This document shows positions 6,047-14,193 of a stretch of 18,769 nucleotides of DNA, piece after piece. A program made the translations under genes and the position numbers. How positions within the stretch are numbered: the first letter of the stretch is position 1; the number at the start of each line of letters is the position of its first letter. Below the pieces are notes generated by a model that ran no database searches, had not been told where the DNA came from, and saw only the letters and a program-made list of their open reading frames with translations. This DNA comes from Coriobacteriales bacterium (lineage in GTDB: Bacteria; Actinomycetota; Coriobacteriia; Coriobacteriales; UBA8131): the NCBI GenBank assembly GCA_031268525.1, contig JAIRXA010000119.1:1-18769 (forward strand), in the 5' to 3' direction.

Positions 6047-6972
6047 GCTTCCGTGGGAGCGTCCGAACGAGGAGCGGGCGCTCGAGAGCCAACGATAGCG
6101 GCGGCAATGATACCCCAGATGAACTGGATCGTGATGACCAGACAGAAGGTCACAAGACGTACGATGACCGTCGTCCACATGCCGGGAATGTGCCCGAGAA
6201 CACTTCCGAACATGACCGAGGTGAAGACGAACTCACCAGCGCCGGTCACTGGAGCCGTAATGCCACCGGTTCCATAGACCGCCAGGAAGGGAAACAGGCC
6301 GGTCATGCTGATGAGGCAGCCGAGGATATAGCCGCACATCAGGATGTTGAGGATACCCTTCATCTTCGGCTTGACCAGGAGCACCACGATCTGTCCAATC
6401 ACGGCAAGCGTGCCCGTAAACAGGAAGGACCAGAGCAGACTGATGGGCGCGAAGGCCGCGGCCGCGGCCGCTCCCAGAGCGGGACCGTTGGCGGGGATAG
6501 TGGGATCGATATAGGGGACAGCGCCCACATAGGACAGATCGGGCTTGACAAAGTTACCAACGAGCAGGGACAGCGGCACGGTGATGATGAAAGCTATGAG
6601 CAGGAAGCGGATAAACGGCCAACACCCCTTGAAAAACGCCTTTACAAAGGGCGCACCGGTCTCTGCCTTGCAGCCCAAGGTCGATCCAGCAGCAGCTCCC
6701 ACAAGTCCAAACAGTGGGAGGGTGGCGCCAAAGCCACCGACTTTTTCGATCTTTGGCAGAAGGCCCGTAAGGAACAGAATCATCATGATGAATCCGCAGG
6801 TTGCCAACGAGAAACCTGCGGTATAGTTCTGGGCAAGCCCCAAGGTGGCAGACCCGAACAACAGAGCGTCATCAGGAATGAGAAACGCATAGAGCATATT
6901 GAACAACTGACAGATGCATCCCATGCAGCCGCCAACAAAGAATGCACCAAGGATCACTTTAGCTTTACCCAT
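6037..6972 (-). CDS. Tandem SpoVAC/SpoVAE-like membrane protein, candidate carboxylate carrier
   Basis: A 311-residue, very hydrophobic protein with roughly eight to ten membrane helices and no signal peptide. It consists of two similar halves. Half 1 has FFVGGCMGCICQ (11-22) and TGLLPKIEKVGGFGATLPL (69-87); half 2 has FLFTGTLAVIGQ (183-194) and TGLFPFLAVYGTGGITAPV (224-242). This pair of motifs matches what I know of SpoVAC/SpoVAEb (FLVGGLICLIGQ and TG...GAGTAVPVTGF), the membrane proteins that move dipicolinic acid during sporulation and germination. Ordinary SpoVAC has one such unit of about 150 residues, so this is a fused duplication. AGGAGGAG upstream fixes ATG 6972. It is the last gene of the operon, 66 bases after the ene-reductase. 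From context I infer transport of an organic acid substrate or product; there is no sporulation gene nearby. The family call is firm in motif but not in function. Confidence 0.72.
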   Translation of the reverse strand: MGKAKVILGAFFVGGCMGCICQLFNMLYAFLIPDDALLFGSATLGLAQNYTAGFSLATCGFIMMILFLTGLLPKIEKVGGFGATLPLFGLVGAAAGSTLGCKAETGAPFVKAFFKGCWPFIRFLLIAFIITVPLSLLVGNFVKPDLSYVGAVPYIDPTIPANGPALGAAAAAAFAPISLLWSFLFTGTLAVIGQIVVLLVKPKMKGILNILMCGYILGCLISMTGLFPFLAVYGTGGITAPVTGAGEFVFTSVMFGSVLGHIPGMWTTVIVRLVTFCLVITIQFIWGIIAAAIVGSRAPAPRSDAPTEATT

Positions 6973-7038
6973 AATCTCCTCCTAAGTTCTCACGCAGATA
7001 CAATCAGACGCCCTCCAGAGGTGCGCCTGTCTATTCAT

Positions 7039-9012
7039 CTACAGATCGAATGCCGTCTTATACCCTCCACTGATTGCCGGTTCGAGGCGCCCTCCTTCAA
7101 GGGCATCTCCTACGACGAAGACCTTGTCGTAGCTTGCCTTGAGATCCTCAACCAACTCCGTATTCGGCTCGACGCCCAGAGACACGAGGAAGGCATCAAA
7201 GCTGAACTCCTTGACCTCGCCGCTGTCCACGGTTTCAAAAACCGCTGTTTGTCCGTCAATTCTGACGAGTTTGTGCCTGGTATAGATCTCAGGTTGATGG
7301 GGACCCAGTCTGCTCATGACATCGATGATGTTTTGGAAGAACAGGCCAGGGCCAATGTCGTCAACCATCTCAAAGAGCGTGACGCTGTTGCCTGCATCCG
7401 CAAGGTATTCGGCCGTCTCGATACCGGTCATACCTGTCCCGATAATCCCAATCCTCTTGCCAGTAAGCGAGACCTCGCCGCTGAGAATCTGGGGAGGCGT
7501 GAAGACGTTTTCCTGGTCGAGTCCTGCGATCGAGGCAGGCAGAAGAGGATGTGAGCCCTGGGCGATGATGACGGCATAGGGATCGAGGGCCGAGATCTCC
7601 TCAAGCGTCGGCTCGGCGCCGAAGCGGATCTCCACACCCAACTTCTCGATCATGTACTGCTGATACTCAAGCAACCAGAGCATCTTCTCCTTCTTGGGGG
7701 GCGTCGCTGCGTAGATGAGCTGTCCGCCCGCACGGTCCTGCCTCTCAAAGATGACAGGCCTGAAGCCGCGTTTGGCCAACACGATACCTGCCTCGAGCCC
7801 AGCCGGACCGGCACCGATCACCGCGACGCTGCGCCCCGCACCATCCAGTCTCAGAGCCGCATCGCCATACTGCGCCTCGCGACCACCCTGATAATTGATG
7901 GCGCAGGCAACGGTAACACCGGTGATATCCGCCGCCATGAGGGTGTCCATGCAGTGCATACAGGAGATGCAGCGACGGATCTCGCCCACACGACCCTCCT
8001 GAGCTTTGATGCCCCAATCGGGGTCGGCAAAGAACTGACGGGCAGAGCCGACATAATCAAGCTTGCCCTGCGCGAGGATATCTTCGGCATAGTCGGGGTT
8101 TCTGATGACAGAGACACCGATGACGGGGATATCCACGACCTCCTTCACCCGGGCGGGGGCGTCGATCTTCCAGCCCTCATCGAAGCCGATCGGCTCCCAG
8201 GCAGTGTTCATCGTCTCGTAGATACCGCAGCTGATATCCAGCGCATCAGCGCCAAGTTTCTCTACATACCTGGCAATTTCGATGCCCTCATCAAGGTGGA
8301 TACCCTCGGTGGGAGCGCCGACAAACTCAAGGTGCTCGTCAACGGAGAGGCGGACAATGACAGGATAGTCAGGCCCTACCTGCTCTCGAACGGCTGCCAT
8401 GATTTCGGTGATGAAGCGCATACGATTCTCAAAGCTACCGCCGTACTCATCCGTGCGCTTATTCGTATAGGGGCTCATGAACTGAGTGATGAGATAGCCG
8501 TGTGCTCCGTGTATCTCGACCGCGTCTATGCCAGCCTCCTTGCAGCGTCTGGCAGCAGCGGCAAACTTCGCCACTACCTCGTCTATCTCCACCTTGCTCA
8601 TCGCATGTACCGGTTGATGGACGGCCTGACATTCGACCTCGCTTGGCGCGATCATGGATTCGACCCCGTTGAGTTCGGCTATGCCCTGGCGCCCTGGATG
8701 GTATATCTGCGCGGCAACAACCGAACCATGGGCATGGACGGCATCTGCAAGACGCCTCAACCCGGGTATGAACCTGTCGTCATCCGCCGACATCTGACCG
8801 AAGTTACCCTTGCCGGTCGCATAGTCGATGGTCAGGCACTCCAGGATCACAAGACCGACACCACCAGCAGCCCGTGCTGCATAGAATGCGACGTCGATAT
8901 CGGAGACCTCACCGCCCGGCAGAGCCATATGGTTACCCATCGCGGTCATCGCGATACGATTGCGGACGGTCATTGTGTTGATCTTTCCTTCTTTAAATAG
9001 AAGCTCGTACAT
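7039..9012 (-). CDS. FMN/FAD/Fe-S ene-reductase, 2-enoate or 2,4-dienoyl-CoA reductase family
   Basis: A 657-residue enzyme with the full domain order of 2,4-dienoyl-CoA reductase (FadH), 2-enoate reductase and BaiCD/BaiH. An FMN-binding old-yellow-enzyme barrel (1 to about 340; IHGAHGYL at 167-174, SPYTNKRTDEYGGSFENR at 180-197) is followed by a [4Fe-4S] Cys cluster (Cys348, 351, 354 and 370), then an FAD/NAD(P)H half with two Rossmann motifs (GAGPAGLEAG from 400, GTGMTGIETA from 525). It passes electrons from NAD(P)H through FAD, Fe-S and FMN to an activated C=C bond. The Cys spacing is CxxCxxC plus a distant Cys, whereas the usual pattern I know is CxxCxxxC. GGGAGG at seven bases supports ATG 9012. 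In the operon it is the likely sink for NADH made by the alcohol and aldehyde dehydrogenases. The exact substrate (free enoate, enal or acyl-CoA) cannot be read from the sequence. Confidence 0.9.
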   Translation of the reverse strand: MYELLFKEGKINTMTVRNRIAMTAMGNHMALPGGEVSDIDVAFYAARAAGGVGLVILECLTIDYATGKGNFGQMSADDDRFIPGLRRLADAVHAHGSVVAAQIYHPGRQGIAELNGVESMIAPSEVECQAVHQPVHAMSKVEIDEVVAKFAAAARRCKEAGIDAVEIHGAHGYLITQFMSPYTNKRTDEYGGSFENRMRFITEIMAAVREQVGPDYPVIVRLSVDEHLEFVGAPTEGIHLDEGIEIARYVEKLGADALDISCGIYETMNTAWEPIGFDEGWKIDAPARVKEVVDIPVIGVSVIRNPDYAEDILAQGKLDYVGSARQFFADPDWGIKAQEGRVGEIRRCISCMHCMDTLMAADITGVTVACAINYQGGREAQYGDAALRLDGAGRSVAVIGAGPAGLEAGIVLAKRGFRPVIFERQDRAGGQLIYAATPPKKEKMLWLLEYQQYMIEKLGVEIRFGAEPTLEEISALDPYAVIIAQGSHPLLPASIAGLDQENVFTPPQILSGEVSLTGKRIGIIGTGMTGIETAEYLADAGNSVTLFEMVDDIGPGLFFQNIIDVMSRLGPHQPEIYTRHKLVRIDGQTAVFETVDSGEVKEFSFDAFLVSLGVEPNTELVEDLKASYDKVFVVGDALEGGRLEPAISGGYKTAFDL

Positions 9013-9098
9013 ACCATATCCTCCCTTTCGTCGCTTCTCCGCCGTGCCACAACGGCAACATCACCCGTTCCAAGGCCATCGGCTTTAACGCTGCCGAC

Positions 9099-10199
9099 TC
9101 AGAACCTCAGGATCGGTTTGATGGTCGCGCCGGTGTGGGAGTCCTCAAAGGCCTTCTCGATGTCCCTGAAGTCATAGAATCCGATAAGCCGGTCGATGGG
9201 CAGTCTCCCCTCCTTGTAGTACTGGACGAGCTCGGGGATGAAGACCTGGGGATTCGAGGCACCCTCGGTAAGACCAAGCAGGGTAACGCTTGGATTCATG
9301 ACGTAGGCCTCGATGGGGAGCTCGATGGTCTCGGGGCCGGTTACGCTGACGACACAGGCTTTGCCGAGCCTTCTGAGGCACCCAAGAGCCTGAAGCGTCA
9401 GAGCCGTGATACCCGAAGACTCGACGCTGTAGTTCGCGCCACCTCCGGTGATCCTCTTGATCTCCTCAACCGCATCGATCTCCTTGCCGTTGATCACGTG
9501 GGTCGCTCCGATCTCGCTGGCGAGCTCGAGACGAGAGGGCACGACGTCGACGGCAATGACGATACTGCATCCGGCAATCTTTGCGGCCATAAGGGCAGCC
9601 ATACCCACACCACCGCAGCCGAAGACGACCAGTGAGGAACCTGGCTCCGGCTTGAGGCCGTTGAGCACTGCCCCGGCCCCCGTCTGGACGCCACAGCCCA
9701 TCGAGCAGAGCTTCGCGAGCTCATCATCTGAATCGATATCGACCTTCACGGCATTGCGGGCGTCGACCACGACATGGGTCGAGAACGAACCCTGGCCAAA
9801 GAACGACGATATCTCAACCCCGTCCTGCGAAAAACGCTTGGTGCCATCCTTGAAGGTCCCCTCAAAGAAGAGCTCATTGAGGTGATCGCAGGCATAGGGA
9901 TGACCCGAGACACAATATGAGCAGGTGCCGCATGAAGGATACGACATGATGACCCGATCGCCCTTCTTGAGGGTTTCTACTCCCCCGCCGACCTCCTCGA
10001 CGACCCCTACGCCCTCATGTCCAAAGATCGCGGGCAGGCTTACCGGGATGAACTGGTGCAAGCCGGCAGCATCCGTGTGACAGACGCCGCAGGCGACATT
10101 GCGCACGAGCACTTCCGACATCTTGGGAGAGGCAAGGTCCACCTCCTCGATTGAAAGGCTCCCCGCCTCGTGTGTTACCGCTGCCAAAGCTTTAACCAT
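9099..10199 (-). CDS. Zinc-dependent alcohol dehydrogenase, aryl/allyl-alcohol type
   Basis: A 366-residue medium-chain dehydrogenase. Catalytic zinc ligands are Cys37 (ACGVCHTD), His61 (FGHEG) and Cys169 (GCGVQTGAG); structural zinc ligands are Cys90, Cys93, Cys96 and Cys104 (SCGTCSYCVSGHPYAC). The Rossmann motif is FGCGGVGMAAL, and the strand ending in VIAVD puts an Asp where NAD-preferring enzymes have one. The segment CHTD...PVSLPAIFGHEG resembles benzyl/aryl-alcohol dehydrogenases (XylB, AreB) more than ethanol dehydrogenases, suggesting a bulky or unsaturated primary alcohol. AAGGAGG six bases upstream sets the start at ATG 10199; the open frame extends 13 codons further without a ribosome site. 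It lies 78 bases after butyrate kinase. It could run in either direction depending on redox state. Confidence 0.9.
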   Translation of the reverse strand: MVKALAAVTHEAGSLSIEEVDLASPKMSEVLVRNVACGVCHTDAAGLHQFIPVSLPAIFGHEGVGVVEEVGGGVETLKKGDRVIMSYPSCGTCSYCVSGHPYACDHLNELFFEGTFKDGTKRFSQDGVEISSFFGQGSFSTHVVVDARNAVKVDIDSDDELAKLCSMGCGVQTGAGAVLNGLKPEPGSSLVVFGCGGVGMAALMAAKIAGCSIVIAVDVVPSRLELASEIGATHVINGKEIDAVEEIKRITGGGANYSVESSGITALTLQALGCLRRLGKACVVSVTGPETIELPIEAYVMNPSVTLLGLTEGASNPQVFIPELVQYYKEGRLPIDRLIGFYDFRDIEKAFEDSHTGATIKPILRF

Positions 10200-10277
10200 C
10201 TCTCGCCTCCTTCTTTTCCGGGTGTCTCCACCCTTCATCCAGACAGCATCAACGATACCGCCTCCCAGACGGTGGGC

Positions 10278-11477
10278 TCACTGCTCACCAAAGCCACTCC
10301 ACACCGGGATGCCCGTATAGATGTTCACCTCCTCTTGCCCTCTGGCAACCCGAAGCGCTCCGGCTGCAAGCGCCTCCATCTCAAACTCTCCTGCCATGAC
10401 GACCACCGGCGCAATCCAATCAACAAAACCCCTGAGGGCCTCTATGACGTAGTCACTGTTGGCGAGGCCCCCGGTCAGGATGATGGCGCGCAGCTCTCCC
10501 CGAAGCGTTACCGCACACGAGCCGACACTCTTTGCGATCTGGTAGATCATCGCGTCATAGACCAACTGGGCGTAGGTGTCGCCTCGCGCGATCCGTGCCT
10601 CGATCTCGGTGGCGTCCGCCGTCCCCAGATGGTCGATGAGACCACCCTCCCTTGAGAGCCGATCCTTCATCTCCTTTTCCGTAAACCGGCCCGAATAGCA
10701 GAGCTTGAGAAGGTCGAGTGTAGGTAGGGACCCTGCTCGGGTTGGCGTCATCGGCCCCTCTCCCCGGATGATGTCGTTGCCATCGACCATCCTGCCCTGA
10801 CGATGCGCGGCAACCGAGATGCCCCCACCGATATGACAGATGATGAGGTTGGTCCTGTGGTACTCGATGCCGTTGGCGTGGCAGTACCGCAGTGCGATCT
10901 CCTTGTGGTTAAGGGTGTGAATATGGCACTGCCGATAGATGTCAGAAAGCCCGCTGACGCGTGAGATCTCGTCGTATTCATCAACGTCAGGTGCATTGAC
11001 GATATAGGCGAGCCCACCGTACTCCCTGGCGTACAGGTCGCATATCTGAGATCCCAGCTGGGCGGGATGCTGCCCAGCCATACCTGTGCGCGCATCGGCA
11101 AGCAGGCGTTCGGTGACGGGATAGGCGCCGCTTTGGACGGAGACCAGACCACCTCCCCTGCCGACAAAGATATCGATACCCGCAAGGTCGATGCCTTCCG
11201 CCGTAAGCTCCCGCTCGATGGCCTCCTTGCGATAGCCGAGCTGATCCTGCACATCAAGAAACCATCTGAGTTCCTCGGTGTCGTGACGAACCGTCTTTGC
11301 AAGGAGTTCGGCTCCGTCCTCAAAGACGGCGATCTTCGTTGAGGTGGAGCCTGGGTTAATCACCAGTATGCGAAAGCTCGCCGCTCTGTCTGCCTCTCTC
11401 CTTGCGCCACCTGGGCCAAGGGTATCCGCTCCGCTCATCGCGCTCGCCGTGCACACTGCATCCGTCTTATCGCCCAT
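10278..11477 (-). CDS. buk: Butyrate kinase / branched-chain carboxylate kinase
   Basis: An acetokinase-family enzyme that turns acyl phosphate plus ADP into the carboxylic acid and ATP. The phosphate loop is ILVINPGSTSTKIAVF (from about residue 37); further family blocks are FVGRGGGL, HPAQLG, VNAPDVDEYDEISRVSG, CHIGGGISVAAH and TPTRAGSLPTLDL. This set distinguishes butyrate kinase from acetate kinase. At 399 residues it is longer than the usual 355 or so because of a 35-residue Ala/Gly/Arg-rich leader ahead of the first strand. AAGGAGG five bases before ATG 11477 supports that long start; a second ATG at codon 14 is the alternative. It lies 21 bases after ptb. The actual acid may be butyrate, isobutyrate/isovalerate or an aromatic analogue. 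Confidence 0.93.
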   Translation of the reverse strand: MGDKTDAVCTASAMSGADTLGPGGARREADRAASFRILVINPGSTSTKIAVFEDGAELLAKTVRHDTEELRWFLDVQDQLGYRKEAIERELTAEGIDLAGIDIFVGRGGGLVSVQSGAYPVTERLLADARTGMAGQHPAQLGSQICDLYAREYGGLAYIVNAPDVDEYDEISRVSGLSDIYRQCHIHTLNHKEIALRYCHANGIEYHRTNLIICHIGGGISVAAHRQGRMVDGNDIIRGEGPMTPTRAGSLPTLDLLKLCYSGRFTEKEMKDRLSREGGLIDHLGTADATEIEARIARGDTYAQLVYDAMIYQIAKSVGSCAVTLRGELRAIILTGGLANSDYVIEALRGFVDWIAPVVVMAGEFEMEALAAGALRVARGQEEVNIYTGIPVWSGFGEQ

Positions 11478-11498
11478 CCCTGCCTCCTTGCCGCTGCC

Positions 11499-12410
11499 TC
11501 AGCGCTGGCGCGCCGAATAGGCCGCCAACGCGATCGAGTAGAACTTGTCGGACGCCTCTGCCGAGCGGGGGGTGAGGACGATGGGCACCTTCGCGCCGAC
11601 GACGATCCCTGCAGTCATCGCGCCCGCAAACCCCGTGAGCGCCTTGACGAACACATTGCCGCAGACCAGATCCGGCACGATCAGGCAGTCGGCATCGCCG
11701 GCAACCTCACTGACGTAGCCCTTGATCTGGGCAGCCTTCCTGTCTGTTGCGATATCCAGAGAAAGTGGTCCGTCCACAACGCAACCGGCGATGACACCCT
11801 CCCGGTTCATCGCCTTGAGCGCATCGGCATCGACGGTCTCCCTCATCTTGGGGTTTACCTTTTCGATCGCCGCGAGCACGGCGACCCTGGGGCGGTCAAA
11901 GCCGCAGGCATGCAGAAGCCCTACGGCGTTCTCAAGGATCGCCCGCTTTGCGTCGAGGTCGGGATAGGTGTTGATCGCCTGATCGCTCACGGCGATCAGC
12001 TTGTGGTAACTGTTCATCTCGTACAGACCCGCTACCGAAAGTAAGGGAGATTTTCGCAGATCGTTTTTCCTGTCGAGAACAGCTCGCATGAAGTCTGCCG
12101 TCTCAAGGTGCCCCTTCATCAACAGATCGGCCGCATTGGAGCCAATCAGCTCGACGGCTCGCGCGAGACATGCCTCAACACTGTCGGCTTCGACGATCTG
12201 GAAGTCGGTTGGATCAACGCCTTGTCTGGCGAGACCCTCCTCGACCATCGCCCTCCTACCGATGAGAAAGGCCTCGATGAGCCCTGACTCCTGCGCCTTG
12301 ATGACGGCTTCGAGTGTGGGGGCGTCATCGGCCGCCACGACGGCAACACGGCTCTTTTTCTCCTGCGCCTGTACCGCTGCAGCCAATTCTCTGAAGCTCT
12401 GTATCGACAT
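11499..12410 (-). CDS. ptb: Phosphate butyryltransferase (phosphotransbutyrylase)
   Basis: A 303-residue member of the phosphate acetyl/butyryltransferase family, exchanging CoA for phosphate on an acyl-CoA to feed the kinase encoded next. Recognised blocks are the N-terminal VAVVAADDAPTLEAVIKA, LLMKGHLETADFMRAVL (about 108-124), INTYPDLDAKRAILENAV, VDGPLSLDIA and the C-terminal IVVGAKVPIVLTPRS. These and the length are typical of Ptb rather than the longer Pta. AAGGAG at 12420-12425 overlaps the stop codon of the aldehyde dehydrogenase gene and lies nine bases before ATG 12410, which decides the start (12 extra upstream codons are open but lack a site). This implies tight coupling with the upstream gene. 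Confidence 0.93.
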   Translation of the reverse strand: MSIQSFRELAAAVQAQEKKSRVAVVAADDAPTLEAVIKAQESGLIEAFLIGRRAMVEEGLARQGVDPTDFQIVEADSVEACLARAVELIGSNAADLLMKGHLETADFMRAVLDRKNDLRKSPLLSVAGLYEMNSYHKLIAVSDQAINTYPDLDAKRAILENAVGLLHACGFDRPRVAVLAAIEKVNPKMRETVDADALKAMNREGVIAGCVVDGPLSLDIATDRKAAQIKGYVSEVAGDADCLIVPDLVCGNVFVKALTGFAGAMTAGIVVGAKVPIVLTPRSAEASDKFYSIALAAYSARQR

Positions 12411-12423
12411 GGCCCTCGACTCC

Positions 12424-13752
12424 TTAAAGCAGGTAGTTGCCGCCATCTGCCATGCAGAAGCGGCGACGACGCACGAAAGACTGCGGACCGGTCACGCCCT
12501 CGCCGGTTGGCGTCGCGATGGTCGGGGCATTCGTACCGCTGCCACCGATGCCAAAGGCCGCCATCGTGCCACCGTTCTGAACGAAGATGGTTGTGTCGAT
12601 GAGTGTGCCAAAGGCCGTCACGTGTTCAATATCGTTTGACCAGATGGAGGCTGAGTGCCTGTTGCCATGCTCGGCGATGTAGGCCCACTGCATGGCCTCG
12701 GCGAAATCTTTGCAGCGCACAATCGGGATGATGGGCATCATCTGCTCGGTATGTACCAGTGGATCGTTAAAATCCGTCGCGTAAACAGCGATGCGTGGAT
12801 CGGAGTCGATCTCAATGCCCGCAGCCGCAAGGATCGTGTTCGCCATCTTGCCAACATGCTCCTTGTTGGCGAAATAGGCCCCATCGGGCAGCTGGACAAG
12901 GCAGACGGCAGAAACCCGCTTGCCCTCGTCGGGGGTGAGCAGATAGGCGCCTGCCGCCTGAAACTCCTCCAAAAACTCATCAAAGACCGCATCGAGGACG
13001 AATATCTCCTTCTCGGCGATACAGAGCAGGTTGTTGTCGAAGGAGGCAGAGGCGAGCAAACCCGCGGCTGCCTTCTTCAGGTTGACGGAATCATCGATGA
13101 TCGAAGGCGGGTTGCCCGCACCCGCCGCTATGACCTTTTTGCCCGAGGTCATGAGGGTCTTGACCATCGCGGGGCCCCCGGTTCCCACGAGCAGCTTGAC
13201 GGAGGGATAGGCCATGATCTCATCCAGAGTTGCAAGGGTCGGATCGGCAACCATGACAAAGAGATTTTCGGGACCACCCGCCTCCACGATGGCCTCATTG
13301 ACCAACTCGACGGTCTTCGCTGAGGTCTTCTTTGCGCCCGGATGAGCATTAAAGACCACCGCGTTGCCGGCGGCCACGTTGGCGATGCCATTGCCGATGA
13401 TCGTCGCTGCGGGGTTGGTGACCGGCGTCACGGCCCCTACGACACCGTAGGGCGCGTAATACTCAACGGTGAGACCCTTGTCGGAGACGTACATGTTGTG
13501 AGGGATCGCCTCGGTGCCCTGTGAGAGCATGACGGCACCGGTGTTCTTCGCGATCTTGTCCTCAATACGACCGTAGCCCGTCTCATCAAACTCCATCTGA
13601 GCGAGCAACTCCATATTGGGCATGACCTTATCGCGTATCGCCCGAATGAAGCGGTCACGATCCTCCAGAGAATACTTCCGGACAAGTTTTTCCTGTGCCT
13701 CGGTTGCCGCCGCACAGGCCGCGACCGCACTGTCGAACACGCCTTTGCTCAT
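12424..13752 (-). CDS. CoA-acylating aldehyde dehydrogenase (EutE/PduP-like)
   Basis: A 442-residue aldehyde dehydrogenase of the acetylating branch, which oxidises an aldehyde with NAD+ and CoA to an acyl-CoA, or the reverse. Marks of this branch are YYAPYGVVGAVTPVTNPAA (99-117), NAVVFNAHPGAKK, GGPAMVKTLMTSGKKVIAAG and the catalytic Cys244 in FDNNLLCIAEKEI, the FDNN..C..EKE signature of EutE, PduP and the N-terminal half of AdhE. The hydrolytic-type Glu is absent, as expected for CoA-acylating enzymes. There is no N-terminal encapsulation peptide and no microcompartment shell gene in the window, so a cytosolic enzyme is likely. AGGAGG at 13758-13763 fixes ATG 13752; the 92 further open codons upstream are the control region, not protein. 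It is the first gene of the operon, 13 bases ahead of ptb, and faces a PucR-type regulator. Confidence 0.92.
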   Translation of the reverse strand: MSKGVFDSAVAACAAATEAQEKLVRKYSLEDRDRFIRAIRDKVMPNMELLAQMEFDETGYGRIEDKIAKNTGAVMLSQGTEAIPHNMYVSDKGLTVEYYAPYGVVGAVTPVTNPAATIIGNGIANVAAGNAVVFNAHPGAKKTSAKTVELVNEAIVEAGGPENLFVMVADPTLATLDEIMAYPSVKLLVGTGGPAMVKTLMTSGKKVIAAGAGNPPSIIDDSVNLKKAAAGLLASASFDNNLLCIAEKEIFVLDAVFDEFLEEFQAAGAYLLTPDEGKRVSAVCLVQLPDGAYFANKEHVGKMANTILAAAGIEIDSDPRIAVYATDFNDPLVHTEQMMPIIPIVRCKDFAEAMQWAYIAEHGNRHSASIWSNDIEHVTAFGTLIDTTIFVQNGGTMAAFGIGGSGTNAPTIATPTGEGVTGPQSFVRRRRFCMADGGNYLL

Positions 13753-14193
13753 GGTAGCCTCCTGATTCTTCGCTTGTTGAGAGTTCCGCCGATCAAACCT
13801 CGCAAAACCCCCCGTTTCCTGCGCGGTTATCAACTCATTGTAGGCTCGCTGAAGGGTCGTTTCTTCATGCCTGACCGAGAAAACAACACGACCTTCCTGG
13901 CAGATGCTGACAGCGCCACCTGGCAAGGGATCTCCCAGCGGGGAGAGGTGCTTGCCTGCCTGGGACAAACGAACTTCATCAATTCTTACGATTCTTGGGG
14001 ATCCTATCTGCAATATCTTATGGATCAACCCCTTGAGCTCGCAAAACAGCTCAGGATAGAGTGGTCAAAAAATTCCGTGTAGGCCATTCTGCCCTTGTGT
14101 TCCCGTGTGTCTCGATGATACATTGGAGCAGAAGACTGATGCTGCGACCCCTTTTCTCGACACAGGCCCATCGGATTCGGATAAGGGCATGAC
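13753..14193. promoter_or_regulatory. Divergent control region between the fermentation operon and its PucR-type regulator
   Basis: 441 bases, long for two divergent promoters. On the - strand, TTGATC (14028-14023) and TAGGAT (14006-14001), 16 bases apart, are a candidate operon promoter, leaving about 250 bases of leader. On the + strand, TTGTGT (14095-14100) and TACATT (14119-14124), 18 apart, are a candidate promoter for the regulator. An inverted repeat (CTTGAGCT 14032-14039, AGCTCAGG 14048-14055, 7 of 8 pairs) beside the operon -35 box is a possible regulator site. A 102-codon frame on the + strand (13774-14082) has no ribosome site or family look and is not called as a gene. Confidence 0.35.

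Noticed and set aside
6031..7554. 507-codon open frame on the + strand, opposite the SpoVA-like gene and the end of the ene-reductase
   Set aside because: The opposite strand holds two clear genes with ribosome sites and family motifs; this frame has low-complexity, charged, non-family sequence and is a shadow of GC-rich coding DNA.
7954..9000. 348-codon open frame antisense to the ene-reductase
   Set aside because: It lies wholly within a well-supported conserved gene, has no ribosome site and shows no recognisable domain.
13774..14082. 102-codon frame on the + strand in the divergent control region
   Set aside because: It starts at a non-ATG codon, has no ribosome site and no family resemblance, and the region also stays open on the other strand as an upstream extension of the aldehyde dehydrogenase frame.
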